Of a DNA stretch of 56,915 bases, positions 1 to 8,317 are shown one piece after another. Made by a program: the position numbers and the translations under genes. The DNA is from Herbinix sp. (GTDB lineage Bacteria > Bacillota > Clostridia > Lachnospirales > Lachnospiraceae). The stretch lies in the NCBI GenBank assembly GCA_029238935.1, contig JAQZBN010000037.1, forward strand, positions 1-56,915. The letters are read 5' to 3'. The stretch's first letter is position 1; the number at the start of each line of letters is the position of its first letter. The notes under the pieces were generated by a model. The model was not told the origin of the DNA and did not search any database. It saw only the letters and a list, made by a program, of their open reading frames with translations.

Positions 1-1
1 T

Positions 2-409
2 CCTTCTCCTGGTCCTGGTCCTAAGCCTCCGTGGGGTCCCGGCCCTGGTAAACCTCCTTGGGGTCCTTCTCCTGGTCCTGGTAGACCTGGCCAAGGTCCC
101 GGCGGTCCTGGTCAAGGTCCCGGCGGTCCTGGTAGACCTGGCCAAGGTCCTGGCGGTCCTGGTCAAGGTCCCGGCGGTCCTGGTAGACCCGGTCAAGGTC
201 CTGGCGGTCCTGGTCAAGGCCCCGGCGGTCCTGGTAGACCCGGTCAAGGTCCTGGCGGTCCTGGTCAAGGTCCCGGCCGTCCGGGAAATGGTCGTCCAAT
301 GAATAATGGTCAGCCATCCAATAATGGGGGTGGCGGTACCGTCATTCCTCCCCCTATCGTAATCCCAACCCCTCAGCCAACTCCAACATGGCCCTTATGG
401 TGGAGATAA
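2..409 (+). CDS. C-terminal part of a Gly/Pro-rich repeat protein (partial)
   Basis: The reading frame is open from the window edge to TAA at 407-409, so the N-terminus lies outside. It encodes about 135 residues made almost wholly of Gly, Pro, Gln and Arg. From 74 to 277 it holds four tandem 17-residue repeats (GPGRPGQGPGGPGQGPG). An Asn/Gly linker follows, then a Pro/Thr stretch and the end PLWWR. The repeat has no strict Gly-X-Y register, so a true collagen helix is doubtful. It is probably a surface or extracellular low-complexity domain. No function can be assigned. The antisense ORF over the repeats is an artefact of repeat composition. Confidence 0.7.
   Translation, partial: PSPGPGPKPPWGPGPGKPPWGPSPGPGRPGQGPGGPGQGPGGPGRPGQGPGGPGQGPGGPGRPGQGPGGPGQGPGGPGRPGQGPGGPGQGPGRPGNGRPMNNGQPSNNGGGGTVIPPPIVIPTPQPTPTWPLWWR
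74..277 (+). repeat. Four tandem 51-bp repeats
   Basis: Units are 74-124, 125-175, 176-226 and 227-277. They differ only at a few third codon positions (ccc/cct, ggc/ggt), so the protein repeat is perfect while the DNA has begun to drift. They lie inside the Gly/Pro-rich CDS. Confidence 0.9.
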
Positions 410-436
410 ACTACAATTAAAAAAGTAATATGAAAA

Positions 437-504
437 CGAGTCTCCCTGTACCAATCAGCAGACACTAAAAACATTGTCTCATCTGATAAGCACAGAGGGA
501 CTCG
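437..504 (+). terminator. Possible terminator after the Gly/Pro protein
   Basis: Imperfect inverted repeat: CGAGTC at 437-442 against GACTCG at 499-504, with partial pairing of the adjoining purine/pyrimidine tracts. The loop is about 40 nt and the downstream T-run is weak. This is a weak call, based mainly on position after a stop codon. Confidence 0.35.
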
Positions 505-705
505 TATCATTATTCTAACCCGGGGTTGGCAGAAACATGCATTCCTTCAAGTGATTTATTGTTTTCTATTTATGAGACAAGTCTAATTTATCATTTAACT
601 TGGAATGATTGATAAATAGGTCAATAAGGTATACAATATCTTTATAAACTAAATTTAATAATTCATCATACGATAGAATTCAACCTGTTACCTTATCTTT
701 TATCA

Positions 706-758
706 CTGTATCTATGTTTCAGCCTGTATCTATGTTTCAGCCTGTAACTATGATTTCC
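706..758. repeat. 18-bp tandem repeat in the intergenic gap 410-870
   Basis: Two perfect copies of CTGTATCTATGTTTCAGC (706-723 and 724-741) are followed by a degenerate third (742-758). Apart from this and the possible terminator, the gap 410-870 shows no gene. The thioesterase promoter must lie near here but has no clear consensus. Confidence 0.85.
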
Positions 759-870
759 ACGTTTATACTTCGTCTTAACATTTACACTTAAGTTCGATAA
801 TGGTAACTTCTACTTTACACCTTAGTATTCGATTTACTATCTTGTTATATGTATAAGAAAGGATCACTTA

Positions 871-1341
871 ATGGAACCAAAGCATGTCTCAGATTCAATT
901 ACAGAACAAATACAGATTTTAATGCCAAGCCATATTAACGGAGAGGAACGATTATTTGGCGGTCAATTGGTACAGTGGATTGACGTAGTTGCTGCCGTGG
1001 TTGCCCGCCGTCATTCTGGGCGAAATGTAACTACTGCTGCTATAGATAACCTACAGTTTAAAGCCGGTGCATTTATTAATAACACTCTTGTACTGATCGG
1101 TCGCATCACATATGTCGGTAATACCTCTATGGAAGTTCGGGTGGATACTTATGTGGAGGATTTAACCGGGATGCGGAAAGTGGTTAACCGAGCTTATCTT
1201 GTCATGGTTGCCCTAGACGAAACCGGTAAGCCAACAGAAGTTCCGAAGCTTATTCTGGAAACCGAAGCTGAAAAAGCGGAGTGGGAATCCGGAATGAGAA
1301 GACACGCTCTTCGTTGTGAGCGTCGTAGAGAAGGATATTAG
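871..1341 (+). CDS. Acyl-CoA thioesterase (hotdog fold, YciA/BACH-like)
   Basis: 156 residues, the normal length for a single-hotdog thioesterase. The N-terminal part has the family pattern: H-I-N-G-E-E-R-L-F-G-G-Q-L-V-Q-W-I-D at about residues 21-38, then the core strand pattern and a hydrophilic tail rich in Glu and Arg. Such enzymes hydrolyse acyl-CoA to free acid and CoA in the cytosol. The substrate chain length cannot be read from the sequence. AGAAAGGA at 855-862 sets the start. The gene appears monocistronic, with a palindrome and the amidase gene downstream. Confidence 0.85.
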   Translation: MEPKHVSDSITEQIQILMPSHINGEERLFGGQLVQWIDVVAAVVARRHSGRNVTTAAIDNLQFKAGAFINNTLVLIGRITYVGNTSMEVRVDTYVEDLTGMRKVVNRAYLVMVALDETGKPTEVPKLILETEAEKAEWESGMRRHALRCERRREGY

Positions 1342-1412
1342 CAACGAAATCCATGATTCCCGATCTCTTTAGTAGTCATTTGTCGAAAAGTAACCAATAG
1401 GATAGATTCGTG

Positions 1413-1449
1413 TATAATATATTAGGTGATTATAGTTTACCATCACCTA
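1413..1449 (+). promoter_or_regulatory. -10 box followed by an 8-bp palindrome upstream of the amidase
   Basis: A TATAAT (1413-1418) is followed at once by TAGGTGAT (1423-1430) and its exact complement ATCACCTA (1442-1449), with an 11-nt loop. A good -35 at standard spacing is missing. The palindrome could be an operator near the start of transcription or a 5' stem. It has no T-run, so it is unlikely to be a terminator. Confidence 0.35.
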
Positions 1450-1530
1450 TTGTTGACGAACGAAAGTAAGGAGCAGTAGAGGATGAGCTGCTCTTTATTT
1501 ATGACAAATTAAGAGAGAGGGTGTGAAAGC

Positions 1531-2508
1531 ATGGGTAAACCTAAGATAGCTATTGATGCGGGTCACGGAAGTAATACAAGTGGGAAACGCACTGCCCCCT
1601 TTACCAGGAACGTCGATATCGACGGAGACGGAGTGATTGATGTGAAGAAGGGCGAACAATATAGAGAACATACAGCCAATGTTGGTGTTGCTGATCTATT
1701 ATATAAGAAGCTAAAGAGTCGCGGTTATGAAGTTATAAAAAGCGGATGGAATGATGCAAATTCGAAGAATGATTCGGATGATGCCTTATCCCAACGGCAA
1801 AGTAAGATTAAAAAAGCTTCCTGTGACTACTCCGTCTCCATCCATTTTAATGCATATGGAGACGGAACGAGTTTTAACCAAACCAACGGTGTGTCAGTCT
1901 ATATTCACAGTGAATATCCGGAAGACTCCAGGCATATGGCGGAATATGTCCTGAAGGAGTTAATAAAAGGGACATCTCAGACCAACCGCGGTATTCATAG
2001 TTCAAAACTTGCAATGTGCAATTGCAAAACCATGAATACAAAAGCATCAATTCTGTGTGAGCTTGCCTTTATGACAAATGAAAGAGAAGCTATGACTTTG
2101 ATGGCAAATACATCTTTCTGGGAAGAATGTGCGGATGAAATTGCAGATGCCATTGATCATTATTGTGGCTGTAACAATAAAGAACTTCCAGCCAATGGCG
2201 GAACATTATGGCTGGTTCATACGGCAGTATCGGGAGATACCTTATCTTCGATTGCAGCAAAATATAATATACCCACGGAAAAATTAGTTGAACTAAATAA
2301 ACTTAAGAACCCAAACAAGATTTTTGTTGGGCAGAAACTGATTCTCACCAAATATTCTACTTATCAGGTCAAAAAAGGAGATACCTTAAATAAAATAAGC
2401 CAGGACTTATTGGGCGATTCCAAACGATCCAAAGAACTTATAACCTATAATAACCTCACGAATAATGTAATATATCCCGGACAAATCATAAAGATACCGA
2501 GGGATTAA
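1531..2508 (+). CDS. N-acetylmuramoyl-L-alanine amidase with two LysM domains
   Basis: 325 residues. The N-terminal two thirds are an Amidase_3 domain, a zinc enzyme that cuts the bond between MurNAc and L-Ala in peptidoglycan. Visible motifs are DAGHG (residues 9-13), SIHFNA near 106 and CELAFMTN near 178, giving the zinc His and catalytic Glu residues. Two LysM peptidoglycan-binding repeats follow, at about 228-272 and 276-324, each with a (S/K)GDTL core. There is no signal peptide, which fits a lytic enzyme released in mother-cell lysis or germination, or one exported by another route. GAGAGAGGGTG lies just before the start. A hairpin follows the stop. Confidence 0.9.
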   Translation: MGKPKIAIDAGHGSNTSGKRTAPFTRNVDIDGDGVIDVKKGEQYREHTANVGVADLLYKKLKSRGYEVIKSGWNDANSKNDSDDALSQRQSKIKKASCDYSVSIHFNAYGDGTSFNQTNGVSVYIHSEYPEDSRHMAEYVLKELIKGTSQTNRGIHSSKLAMCNCKTMNTKASILCELAFMTNEREAMTLMANTSFWEECADEIADAIDHYCGCNNKELPANGGTLWLVHTAVSGDTLSSIAAKYNIPTEKLVELNKLKNPNKIFVGQKLILTKYSTYQVKKGDTLNKISQDLLGDSKRSKELITYNNLTNNVIYPGQIIKIPRD

Positions 2509-2560
2509 ATAGTAATTGGTTTTTGAATATGATAAGTTAGCAATTTACTTCTTATTACAA

Positions 2561-2605
2561 AAAGGTGTTCCTTCTGTGGTACTGATCAATGGAAGAAACA
2601 CCTTT
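2561..2605 (+). terminator. Terminator after the amidase gene
   Basis: AAAGGTGTT (2561-2569) pairs with AACACCTTT (2597-2605), followed by a pyrimidine run. The 9-bp stem 50 nt after the stop supports rho-independent termination. Confidence 0.6.
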
Positions 2606-2617
2606 CCCTTAACTTAT

Positions 2618-2788
2618 TTATATTTTCTTATTAAAATATTCCTTTACCACAGCCTCTGCCGGCTTTCCGTAGATGTCATAGCCGGGGTTCTTATCGGTAT
2701 CTTCCACATGATATTGCCGCCATGCCCAATCCCATAATCCATATCCGGATACCCAATCTCTTTTGTGTAGTATATAATGAGCTGAATT
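2618..2788 (-). pseudogene. C-terminal remnant of a glycoside hydrolase
   Basis: A 56-codon open stretch on the minus strand has no start codon and follows an in-frame stop at 2789-2791. It reads like the end of a glycosidase: a Gly-Tyr-Gly-Leu-Trp-Asp-Trp stretch, then GYDIYGKPAEAVVKEYF and a Lys-rich end. Gly-Lys-Pro-Ala-Glu followed by a final helix is typical of a TIM-barrel glycosidase C-terminus, but I cannot name the family. It lies just beyond the GH31 gene on the same strand, as if a second glycosidase gene there had been deleted. Confidence 0.45.
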
Positions 2789-2840
2789 TCATAAACTTAT
2801 TTTCATCTTCCTTAACAACTTTTTATCTCTTTCTATTTTC

Positions 2841-4979
2841 TCACCCTATGATGTTATATTTTCTTCCAGGGTAAGCCCCTTCTCTTATTTCTGATATTCC
2901 ATCCTTTGTCTTTTTTAAAATTAATCGATTAAAATCACCTTGCATAAAATTAAATGAATTTCCATCATCTTCAAAAAGTATAAAATCTACGCAAGTATCA
3001 CCATAACAATTTACTGTTACATCAAATATTGTATCGGGTGTAATACATTCAACCGGTTTTGCCAAAGGAAGCATACTTCCTTCCTTGATAAAGAGAGGGA
3101 TTTTATCGAGTGGAACTTCAAATTCGTATTCATTTCCACCTTCATATTTATCATTGGTCCAAAAGGAATACCAATTCCCTGTAGGTAAATAAACCTTTCT
3201 CTTATCCTCACTGGCAGTAACAGGTGCAACAAGCACCGAATCCCCCATCATATACTCATCACAGATATGGTAGGTCTTAGTATCCTCTGGATAATCCATG
3301 ACAAGTGCACGAAAAGGTGGTACACCTTCATAATGATATCTTGCAAATGCAGCATAAATATACGGGATAAAACTCATCCTAAGTTCAAAAAATGTTTTTA
3401 CCAGATGTGATATTTGCTCTGAATCCTCTGCTTTTTCACCAAGAAGATTTTTCGTGATATCATAATTAAACCATGGTGGATTTGGAATCATCCAGGCATT
3501 CACCAGAGTCTGTGGTGAAAAAACGACGGTTTGTATTCGTCTGATTAAATCTTTGTCGCTATCACACTGTCTTACCTCAGGTGACCAAAGGATACCGCTA
3601 AAACCAGAATTAACCACACCACGTATAAAATCACCATGATCATATAAGTCACTGTAGAGTACAAATGGAAGTGAAGCGGCGAGTGCATGGGAACTTCTAA
3701 CTTCGTTGTATGTACGTGTGTTACTGTTTTTATATATAGAATATAATGTCTCTTGATATAGTTTACCAATCATGCTATGCATCTGTTCACCATCCAAGCC
3801 AGAAGGAAATTCTGCACAATTCGGGAATGACCAACCCCCTGTAAAATCAGAGCTATCACATTCATCCAACTTAAAACCGGAGATACCTTTATCAATCAAT
3901 TCTACTTTATGATAACCAGCAAAAACATCTCTTGCTTCCTTAAGTAAAAAATCCGGAACCAGACCATTCCAAACCTCATAATCACCAGATAAATCCTTTA
4001 ATTTATCATAAATTGGTGATGTAGGATGTACAAAAGCATGCTCCCAAAGATTTAGTTTATAATTCATTAGAGACATTTTTTTAATTAACTCTTCCTGATT
4101 GCGAAATCTTTGAGGATCCCAAGCATAAGAACAGGAATAGCTGTGGCTCTGCCAACCTGGTTCTAACCCAAATACATCACAAGGAATTTTATCCTCTCTA
4201 ATCTTCGCAGCCAGGAGAAGAACATCCTCTTCATTCATCTTCCCGTAACCACGGTACCAAACACCTAGTCCCCACATAGGAGGTATACAGCCACCGCCAG
4301 AGAACAGATTATAGCGTTGCACTGCCGTTTTCATATCCGGTCCTGCAAATAGATAAATATCAACCCCATTAACACTTGGAATATCAATCACCATGCTGCG
4401 ATCACAATTATTATTCTGAAATTGATAAAGCTCTTCGGTTGTTGTTTTTATCTTATAATTACCTTGAGGTTGAGTTACTGCATGTTCCTGTTTTAATTTG
4501 ACACTACTTCCACAATAAAAAGAAACATACCGTGCTGTATCCACAAAAACACCATAGCCTTTTGTTGATACATAAAATGGAACAGGTGCGTGTGTATCAC
4601 CGGAATCAGCAACTGGATCAGCATTCGTCCTTAACTGCTTCTTCTTTCCAATTTGACTGAACGATTTTAATTGAAGTCCAAACCCATAGACTTCTTCTTC
4701 TAAACTAAGGGGTAATTCTAATACCAATCCCCTTTTTGTAACTTTATATTTCATCTGAGTTTCATCAAAAATAGGTTCGCCGTAATATGGCAACATGGTA
4801 GGTAAATTTTCATCTATCGACAATTCACTCAAAACTACATTGTTCATATGATCCGATAAGTTATTCACCGTTTCTGATGAATTATGCATCGTTTCAACTA
4901 ATCTGCTCATAGTTACCGGCGTGAGCTTTTCAGGTTCGCCTAATGTAATTTTCCAAATTCCAGGTGCTAACTCTTTCAT
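2841..4979 (-). CDS. Glycoside hydrolase family 31 (alpha-glycosidase)
   Basis: 712 residues, typical of GH31. An N-terminal beta-sandwich (about 1-220) includes a strand pattern ending VYGFGLQLKS. The catalytic barrel starts at WGLGVWYRGYG (about 236). The likely nucleophile is the Asp in GFKLDECD (about residue 371). The acid/base is probably in the SDLYDHGDF segment near 450. A C-terminal beta domain follows. The enzyme would release alpha-linked sugars with retention of configuration. Substrate (glucose, xylose or another sugar) cannot be decided. There is no signal peptide, so it acts on imported oligosaccharides. GGAGAAAC precedes the start. It stands alone apart from the glycosidase remnant downstream. 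Confidence 0.9.
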   Translation of the reverse strand: MKELAPGIWKITLGEPEKLTPVTMSRLVETMHNSSETVNNLSDHMNNVVLSELSIDENLPTMLPYYGEPIFDETQMKYKVTKRGLVLELPLSLEEEVYGFGLQLKSFSQIGKKKQLRTNADPVADSGDTHAPVPFYVSTKGYGVFVDTARYVSFYCGSSVKLKQEHAVTQPQGNYKIKTTTEELYQFQNNNCDRSMVIDIPSVNGVDIYLFAGPDMKTAVQRYNLFSGGGCIPPMWGLGVWYRGYGKMNEEDVLLLAAKIREDKIPCDVFGLEPGWQSHSYSCSYAWDPQRFRNQEELIKKMSLMNYKLNLWEHAFVHPTSPIYDKLKDLSGDYEVWNGLVPDFLLKEARDVFAGYHKVELIDKGISGFKLDECDSSDFTGGWSFPNCAEFPSGLDGEQMHSMIGKLYQETLYSIYKNSNTRTYNEVRSSHALAASLPFVLYSDLYDHGDFIRGVVNSGFSGILWSPEVRQCDSDKDLIRRIQTVVFSPQTLVNAWMIPNPPWFNYDITKNLLGEKAEDSEQISHLVKTFFELRMSFIPYIYAAFARYHYEGVPPFRALVMDYPEDTKTYHICDEYMMGDSVLVAPVTASEDKRKVYLPTGNWYSFWTNDKYEGGNEYEFEVPLDKIPLFIKEGSMLPLAKPVECITPDTIFDVTVNCYGDTCVDFILFEDDGNSFNFMQGDFNRLILKKTKDGISEIREGAYPGRKYNIIG

Positions 4980-5215
4980 AAAAGTTTCTCCTTCTTACCA
5001 TCAGAATGAAATTATAATAACATATCTAATTTCCATTTTAAAGTAAATTTGAATACCCAAGAATTATAAATATATCCGATCAACTCTTCTATGCTAACAT
5101 CAATTCCTATTTTATTCTCAATATTTCGTAATTACCGAACCCTTCGTCGTTATAACCATATGCATGAGGATTTTCATAAGAATAAGACTGTAGATGCAAT
5201 CGTATCTAAATACGA

Positions 5216-5581
5216 TTACGGTCGATGTACCTCCTTCGTTGCAATGACATCTACCCCTGTTTCTGCGATGTTGGTTATTATGATATCTCCGATATGAACT
5301 GGTGCTGGTACCGATATATCCTGTAGCTGCTTCATGCAATCCATTATTTTACCCTTGGAAATTTCCTGTTTTGTCTTTACTGAAACCATCCGAATATCAC
5401 CTCCGATTACCTTAACCGTAGTGGTTATCGTCCGGGTTGGACTTGTTATCTCTTTTATTGCATATGCTTCTCCCTTTGGGCATCGATTTCCGGTAATCTT
5501 AATTCCTCGCTCCTGGTCCGTCTCAACCTGCAGAGAACAACCCATAGGACATTGAATACATATCATTGGATTTAGACCCAT
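5216..5581 (-). CDS. DUF1667 protein of the glycerol-3-phosphate cluster
   Basis: 121 residues. The Cys pattern C-I-Q-C-P-M-G-C near residues 8-14 and a later Cys in NRCPKGEAYA are the DUF1667 signature, which suggests a metal or iron-sulphur site. In clostridia this family is nearly always encoded after a GlpA-like dehydrogenase and a FAD oxidoreductase, as here, and is thought to complete an electron-transfer complex. The biochemical role is inferred from that linkage only. It is the last gene of the operon, 19 nt after the oxidoreductase. An 8-bp hairpin (5198-5217) overlaps its stop codon but lacks a clear T-run. Confidence 0.85.
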   Translation of the reverse strand: MGLNPMICIQCPMGCSLQVETDQERGIKITGNRCPKGEAYAIKEITSPTRTITTTVKVIGGDIRMVSVKTKQEISKGKIMDCMKQLQDISVPAPVHIGDIIITNIAETGVDVIATKEVHRP

Positions 5582-5600
5582 AGCATCCTCTTCTTTCTTA

Positions 5601-6572
5601 CTAAGTATTCATTAAATATTGAACAGCTTTTTTTCCTGCAAATGCGGCTTCATTTGAAACATGATCGACCAAATCAAGAACATGCAAAACATTTCCACAG
5701 GCAAATACCCCTCCTAAGCTAGTCTCTAGCTGTTCATTTACGATTGGACCAAAAGTAGACGGATCCATTCGGAGCTTTAGTTCTCTTGAGAGTTCATTTT
5801 CAGGGATTAACCCAACTGACAGCAACAGCGTATCACAATCTATGAACTCTTCCGTCCCTTGGATAGGCTTTCTATTTTGATCCACCTTTGCTAGCGTGAC
5901 CCCTAAGATTCGCTCTTTCCCATGAATATTAGTTACGGTGTGACTTAGTTTAAGCGGAATCTGATAATCATCCAGACACTGAACCAAATTTCTTTTTAAA
6001 CCTCTGGAACTTGGCATAATTTCTGCAACTGCTTTTACCTTTGCTCCTTCCAAAGTCATTCGCCTTGCCATGATTAGTCCAATATCTCCGGAGCCTAGAA
6101 TAACAATCTCTTGGCCCGGCATTTTCCCTTCGATATTGACCAAATACTGCGCTGTTCCGGCTGTGTAAACTCCTGCAGGACGATAGCCGGGGATGTTAAG
6201 AGCGCCTCTTGACCTCTCTCTACAACCCATTGCAAGAATGATTGCCTTTGCCTCTATCAAAATCAACCCATGATCTTTACTCATCACAGTAATTGTTTTA
6301 TCAGAGCTTATTTTTGTTACCATGGAATTAAGCAGATAGTCAATCTGCAATTCCTTTACTTTTACAATATAGCGGGCGGCATATTCCGGACCGGTTAGTT
6401 CTTCATGAAAGATATGAAGTCCAAATCCATTATGAATGCATTGATTTAATATACCTCCCAGTTCTTTTCCCCTCTCCAGTATTAGAACACTATCACAGCC
6501 TTCCTGCTTAGCTGAGATTGCAGCGGCAAGCCCTGCCGGCCCACCTCCGATAATTACAATGTCATACCTCAT
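5601..6572 (-). CDS. FAD/NAD-dependent oxidoreductase of the glycerol-3-phosphate cluster
   Basis: 323 residues with two Rossmann motifs: GGGPAGLAAA (residues 9-18, FAD) and GSGDIGLIMAR near 163 (NAD(P)H). A C-terminal FACGNVLHV motif contacts FAD. This is the pyridine nucleotide-disulphide oxidoreductase fold without an obvious redox Cys pair. Together with the GlpA-like gene and DUF1667 it would pass electrons from glycerol-3-phosphate to NAD or another carrier (inference from gene order). The gene starts 2 nt after the stop of the upstream gene, with GAGGT as ribosome site, so translation is probably coupled. Confidence 0.85.
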   Translation of the reverse strand: MRYDIVIIGGGPAGLAAAISAKQEGCDSVLILERGKELGGILNQCIHNGFGLHIFHEELTGPEYAARYIVKVKELQIDYLLNSMVTKISSDKTITVMSKDHGLILIEAKAIILAMGCRERSRGALNIPGYRPAGVYTAGTAQYLVNIEGKMPGQEIVILGSGDIGLIMARRMTLEGAKVKAVAEIMPSSRGLKRNLVQCLDDYQIPLKLSHTVTNIHGKERILGVTLAKVDQNRKPIQGTEEFIDCDTLLLSVGLIPENELSRELKLRMDPSTFGPIVNEQLETSLGGVFACGNVLHVLDLVDHVSNEAAFAGKKAVQYLMNT

Positions 6573-6574
6573 AG

Positions 6575-8055
6575 CTACCTCGTTTCCATACCACTTTGGG
6601 TATTACAATGTGGGTTATTACACGGTGGGTTATTTTCCTGTTGGATAATATCCTGTTTTGCACTACTCTGTTCAGTACTACACTGTTGGGTATTATTCTG
6701 TGAGGTATTGGCTCTGTCTTTACTTCCCCCTAGGAGCATTCTAGAGGTACCGCCTGATTTTGTGACCTCCTCGATCGGAATACCTAATTCTCTTGCCAGT
6801 ATCTCCATGGCTTTGGGAGTACAAAACCCTGCCTGGCATCTTCCAGCTCCCGCTCTGGTACGTCTCTTTAAGCCATCTAGGGTCTTAGCTCCAAGGGGTC
6901 TTTTGATCGCATCGATTAGTTCTCCTTCTGTAACCAGTTCACATCTACATACAACATTGCCATAGGTAGGATCTTTTTTTATCTGTTCAATCTGTTCCTT
7001 AAGCTCAAGTTCATTCATGTGTACTACCCCTTTTCTGGTCTGAATAAAACTATCTTTCTCGCTACAGGGAATAATTTGCTTTACCAGATCAACAGTTAAT
7101 CTGCCGATGGCCGGAGCACAGGTAAGTCCAGGCGATTCCATACCTGCAAGATCAATAAATCCCGGTGCATCCGAGGGCTCCCCCAGTATGAAGCCTCCCG
7201 AAGACCTTCTTCTGTAGTATTAATTTCTTCTTTCTCTTCACAATCCATAGCAGTTGGTCCGACCATAAGGTTACCGTGTATCGTAGGTGTTACAAGAACA
7301 CCTTTTCCATAACGAGAAGGTAACGGAAATAATGTTCTTGTTACAAAATTACCAACATCCTTATCAATCAAACAGTATTCGCCTTTCCGCGCTGTGATTT
7401 TGATTTTCTGTTCACTAACCATATTATGAAATACATCGGCATAGACTCCTGCTGCATTGATCACCACACGGGATTGATATCCTCCCTGATTTGTATGAAT
7501 AATGTAGCCTTCATCGTCCTTCGCTTTCTTTATTTCCGTGACAGTAGTATTTAGGTAGAATTCTACTCCGTTCTCATAAGCATTTTCCGCCAGTGCTATC
7601 GTAAGTGTAAATGGGCATACAATTCCTCCGGTTGGTGCGTAAAGAGCCCCTACTACATTCTTGTTGACCTGAGGCTCCATGCGCAGTACTTCTTCTTTTT
7701 GCAATAGCTGCAAGCCCGGAACCCCGTTTTTTAAACCATTATCCATAAGCTGTGAAAGTATAGGAAGATCCTCCTCCTGCATACATAGTACAAGAGAGCC
7801 ATTTCTTTTGAAGGGTACCTCTAGATCTCTGCATAATTGCTCCATCTTTAAGTTTCCTTCGATATTTAGTTGTGCTTTTCTCGTTCCATAGGTGGCATCA
7901 TATCCTGCATGAACGATCCCACTATTAGCTTTTGAGGTACCTTCGCAGACCTCACTACCTCTTTCCAATACAGCAATTTTTAGCCGATATCTTGACAACT
8001 CCCTGGCCACACTGCAGCCGATCACCCCTGCTCCAATTATTACAACATCGTACAT
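6575..8055 (-). pseudogene. GlpA-like glycerol-3-phosphate dehydrogenase, frameshifted by an internal deletion
   Basis: The 5' frame gives an N-terminal FAD domain (GAGVIGCSVARELSRY) through residue about 285. The 3' frame gives a SPGLTCAPAIG segment and a BFD-type [2Fe-2S] domain (C-R-C near VVCRCEL, then C-x4-C in GRCQAGFC). The two halves lie in different frames. Family alignment from memory puts the join between NTTEEGL and GGFILGEPSDAPGF, so roughly 30-35 codons are missing as well as the frame. The best start is ATG at 8055 (MYDVVIIGAG), with AAAGGA 9 nt upstream, rather than the ATG at 8085. The last 45 residues are an odd Gln/Asn/Cys-rich tail. It is either a true pseudogene or a sequence error. 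Confidence 0.8.
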
Positions 8056-8085
8056 GGCCGCCCATCCTTTCTGATGTTCTGACAT

Positions 8086-8136
8086 AAAAAAACAAGCAAA
8101 AGAACATCACTCACCTAGTGACATTTTATTTGCTTG
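8086..8136 (-). terminator. Leader terminator upstream of glpA, probable GlpP target
   Basis: On the minus strand CAAGCAAA pairs with TTTGCTTG (plus-strand arms 8129-8136 and 8093-8100), followed by seven T residues (8092-8086). It lies between the glpP stop and the glpA ribosome site, so it would stop transcription before the dehydrogenase gene. In Bacillus subtilis GlpP with glycerol-3-phosphate prevents termination at such leader sites. The same role here is inferred from the adjacent glpP gene. A TATAAT-type -10 on the minus strand lies at 8234-8239. Confidence 0.8.
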
Positions 8137-8317
8137 ACTCCAATTCTCACGCAAGGTTATGTATTAAGTTTAAAGAGCTAATTATTCAGAAATACTCTTA
8201 GGCAAACTTACTTTAGCTAACTACTCTAATATCATTATATTCCGTATAGTTTGTTTCAGCTCTTATTTTATCATATTTATTAGATTACTATAAAGCTGTT
8301 ATCCAAAGGACTAATCG

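Noticed and set aside
21..317. 98-residue Asp/Arg/Gln-rich ORF on the minus strand
   Set aside because: It is the reverse of the Gly/Pro repeats. Repeat composition keeps this frame open, and no ribosome site is present.
2516..2737. 73-residue hydrophobic ORF on the plus strand after the amidase
   Set aside because: No ribosome site. It runs through the terminator and antisense to the glycosidase remnant.
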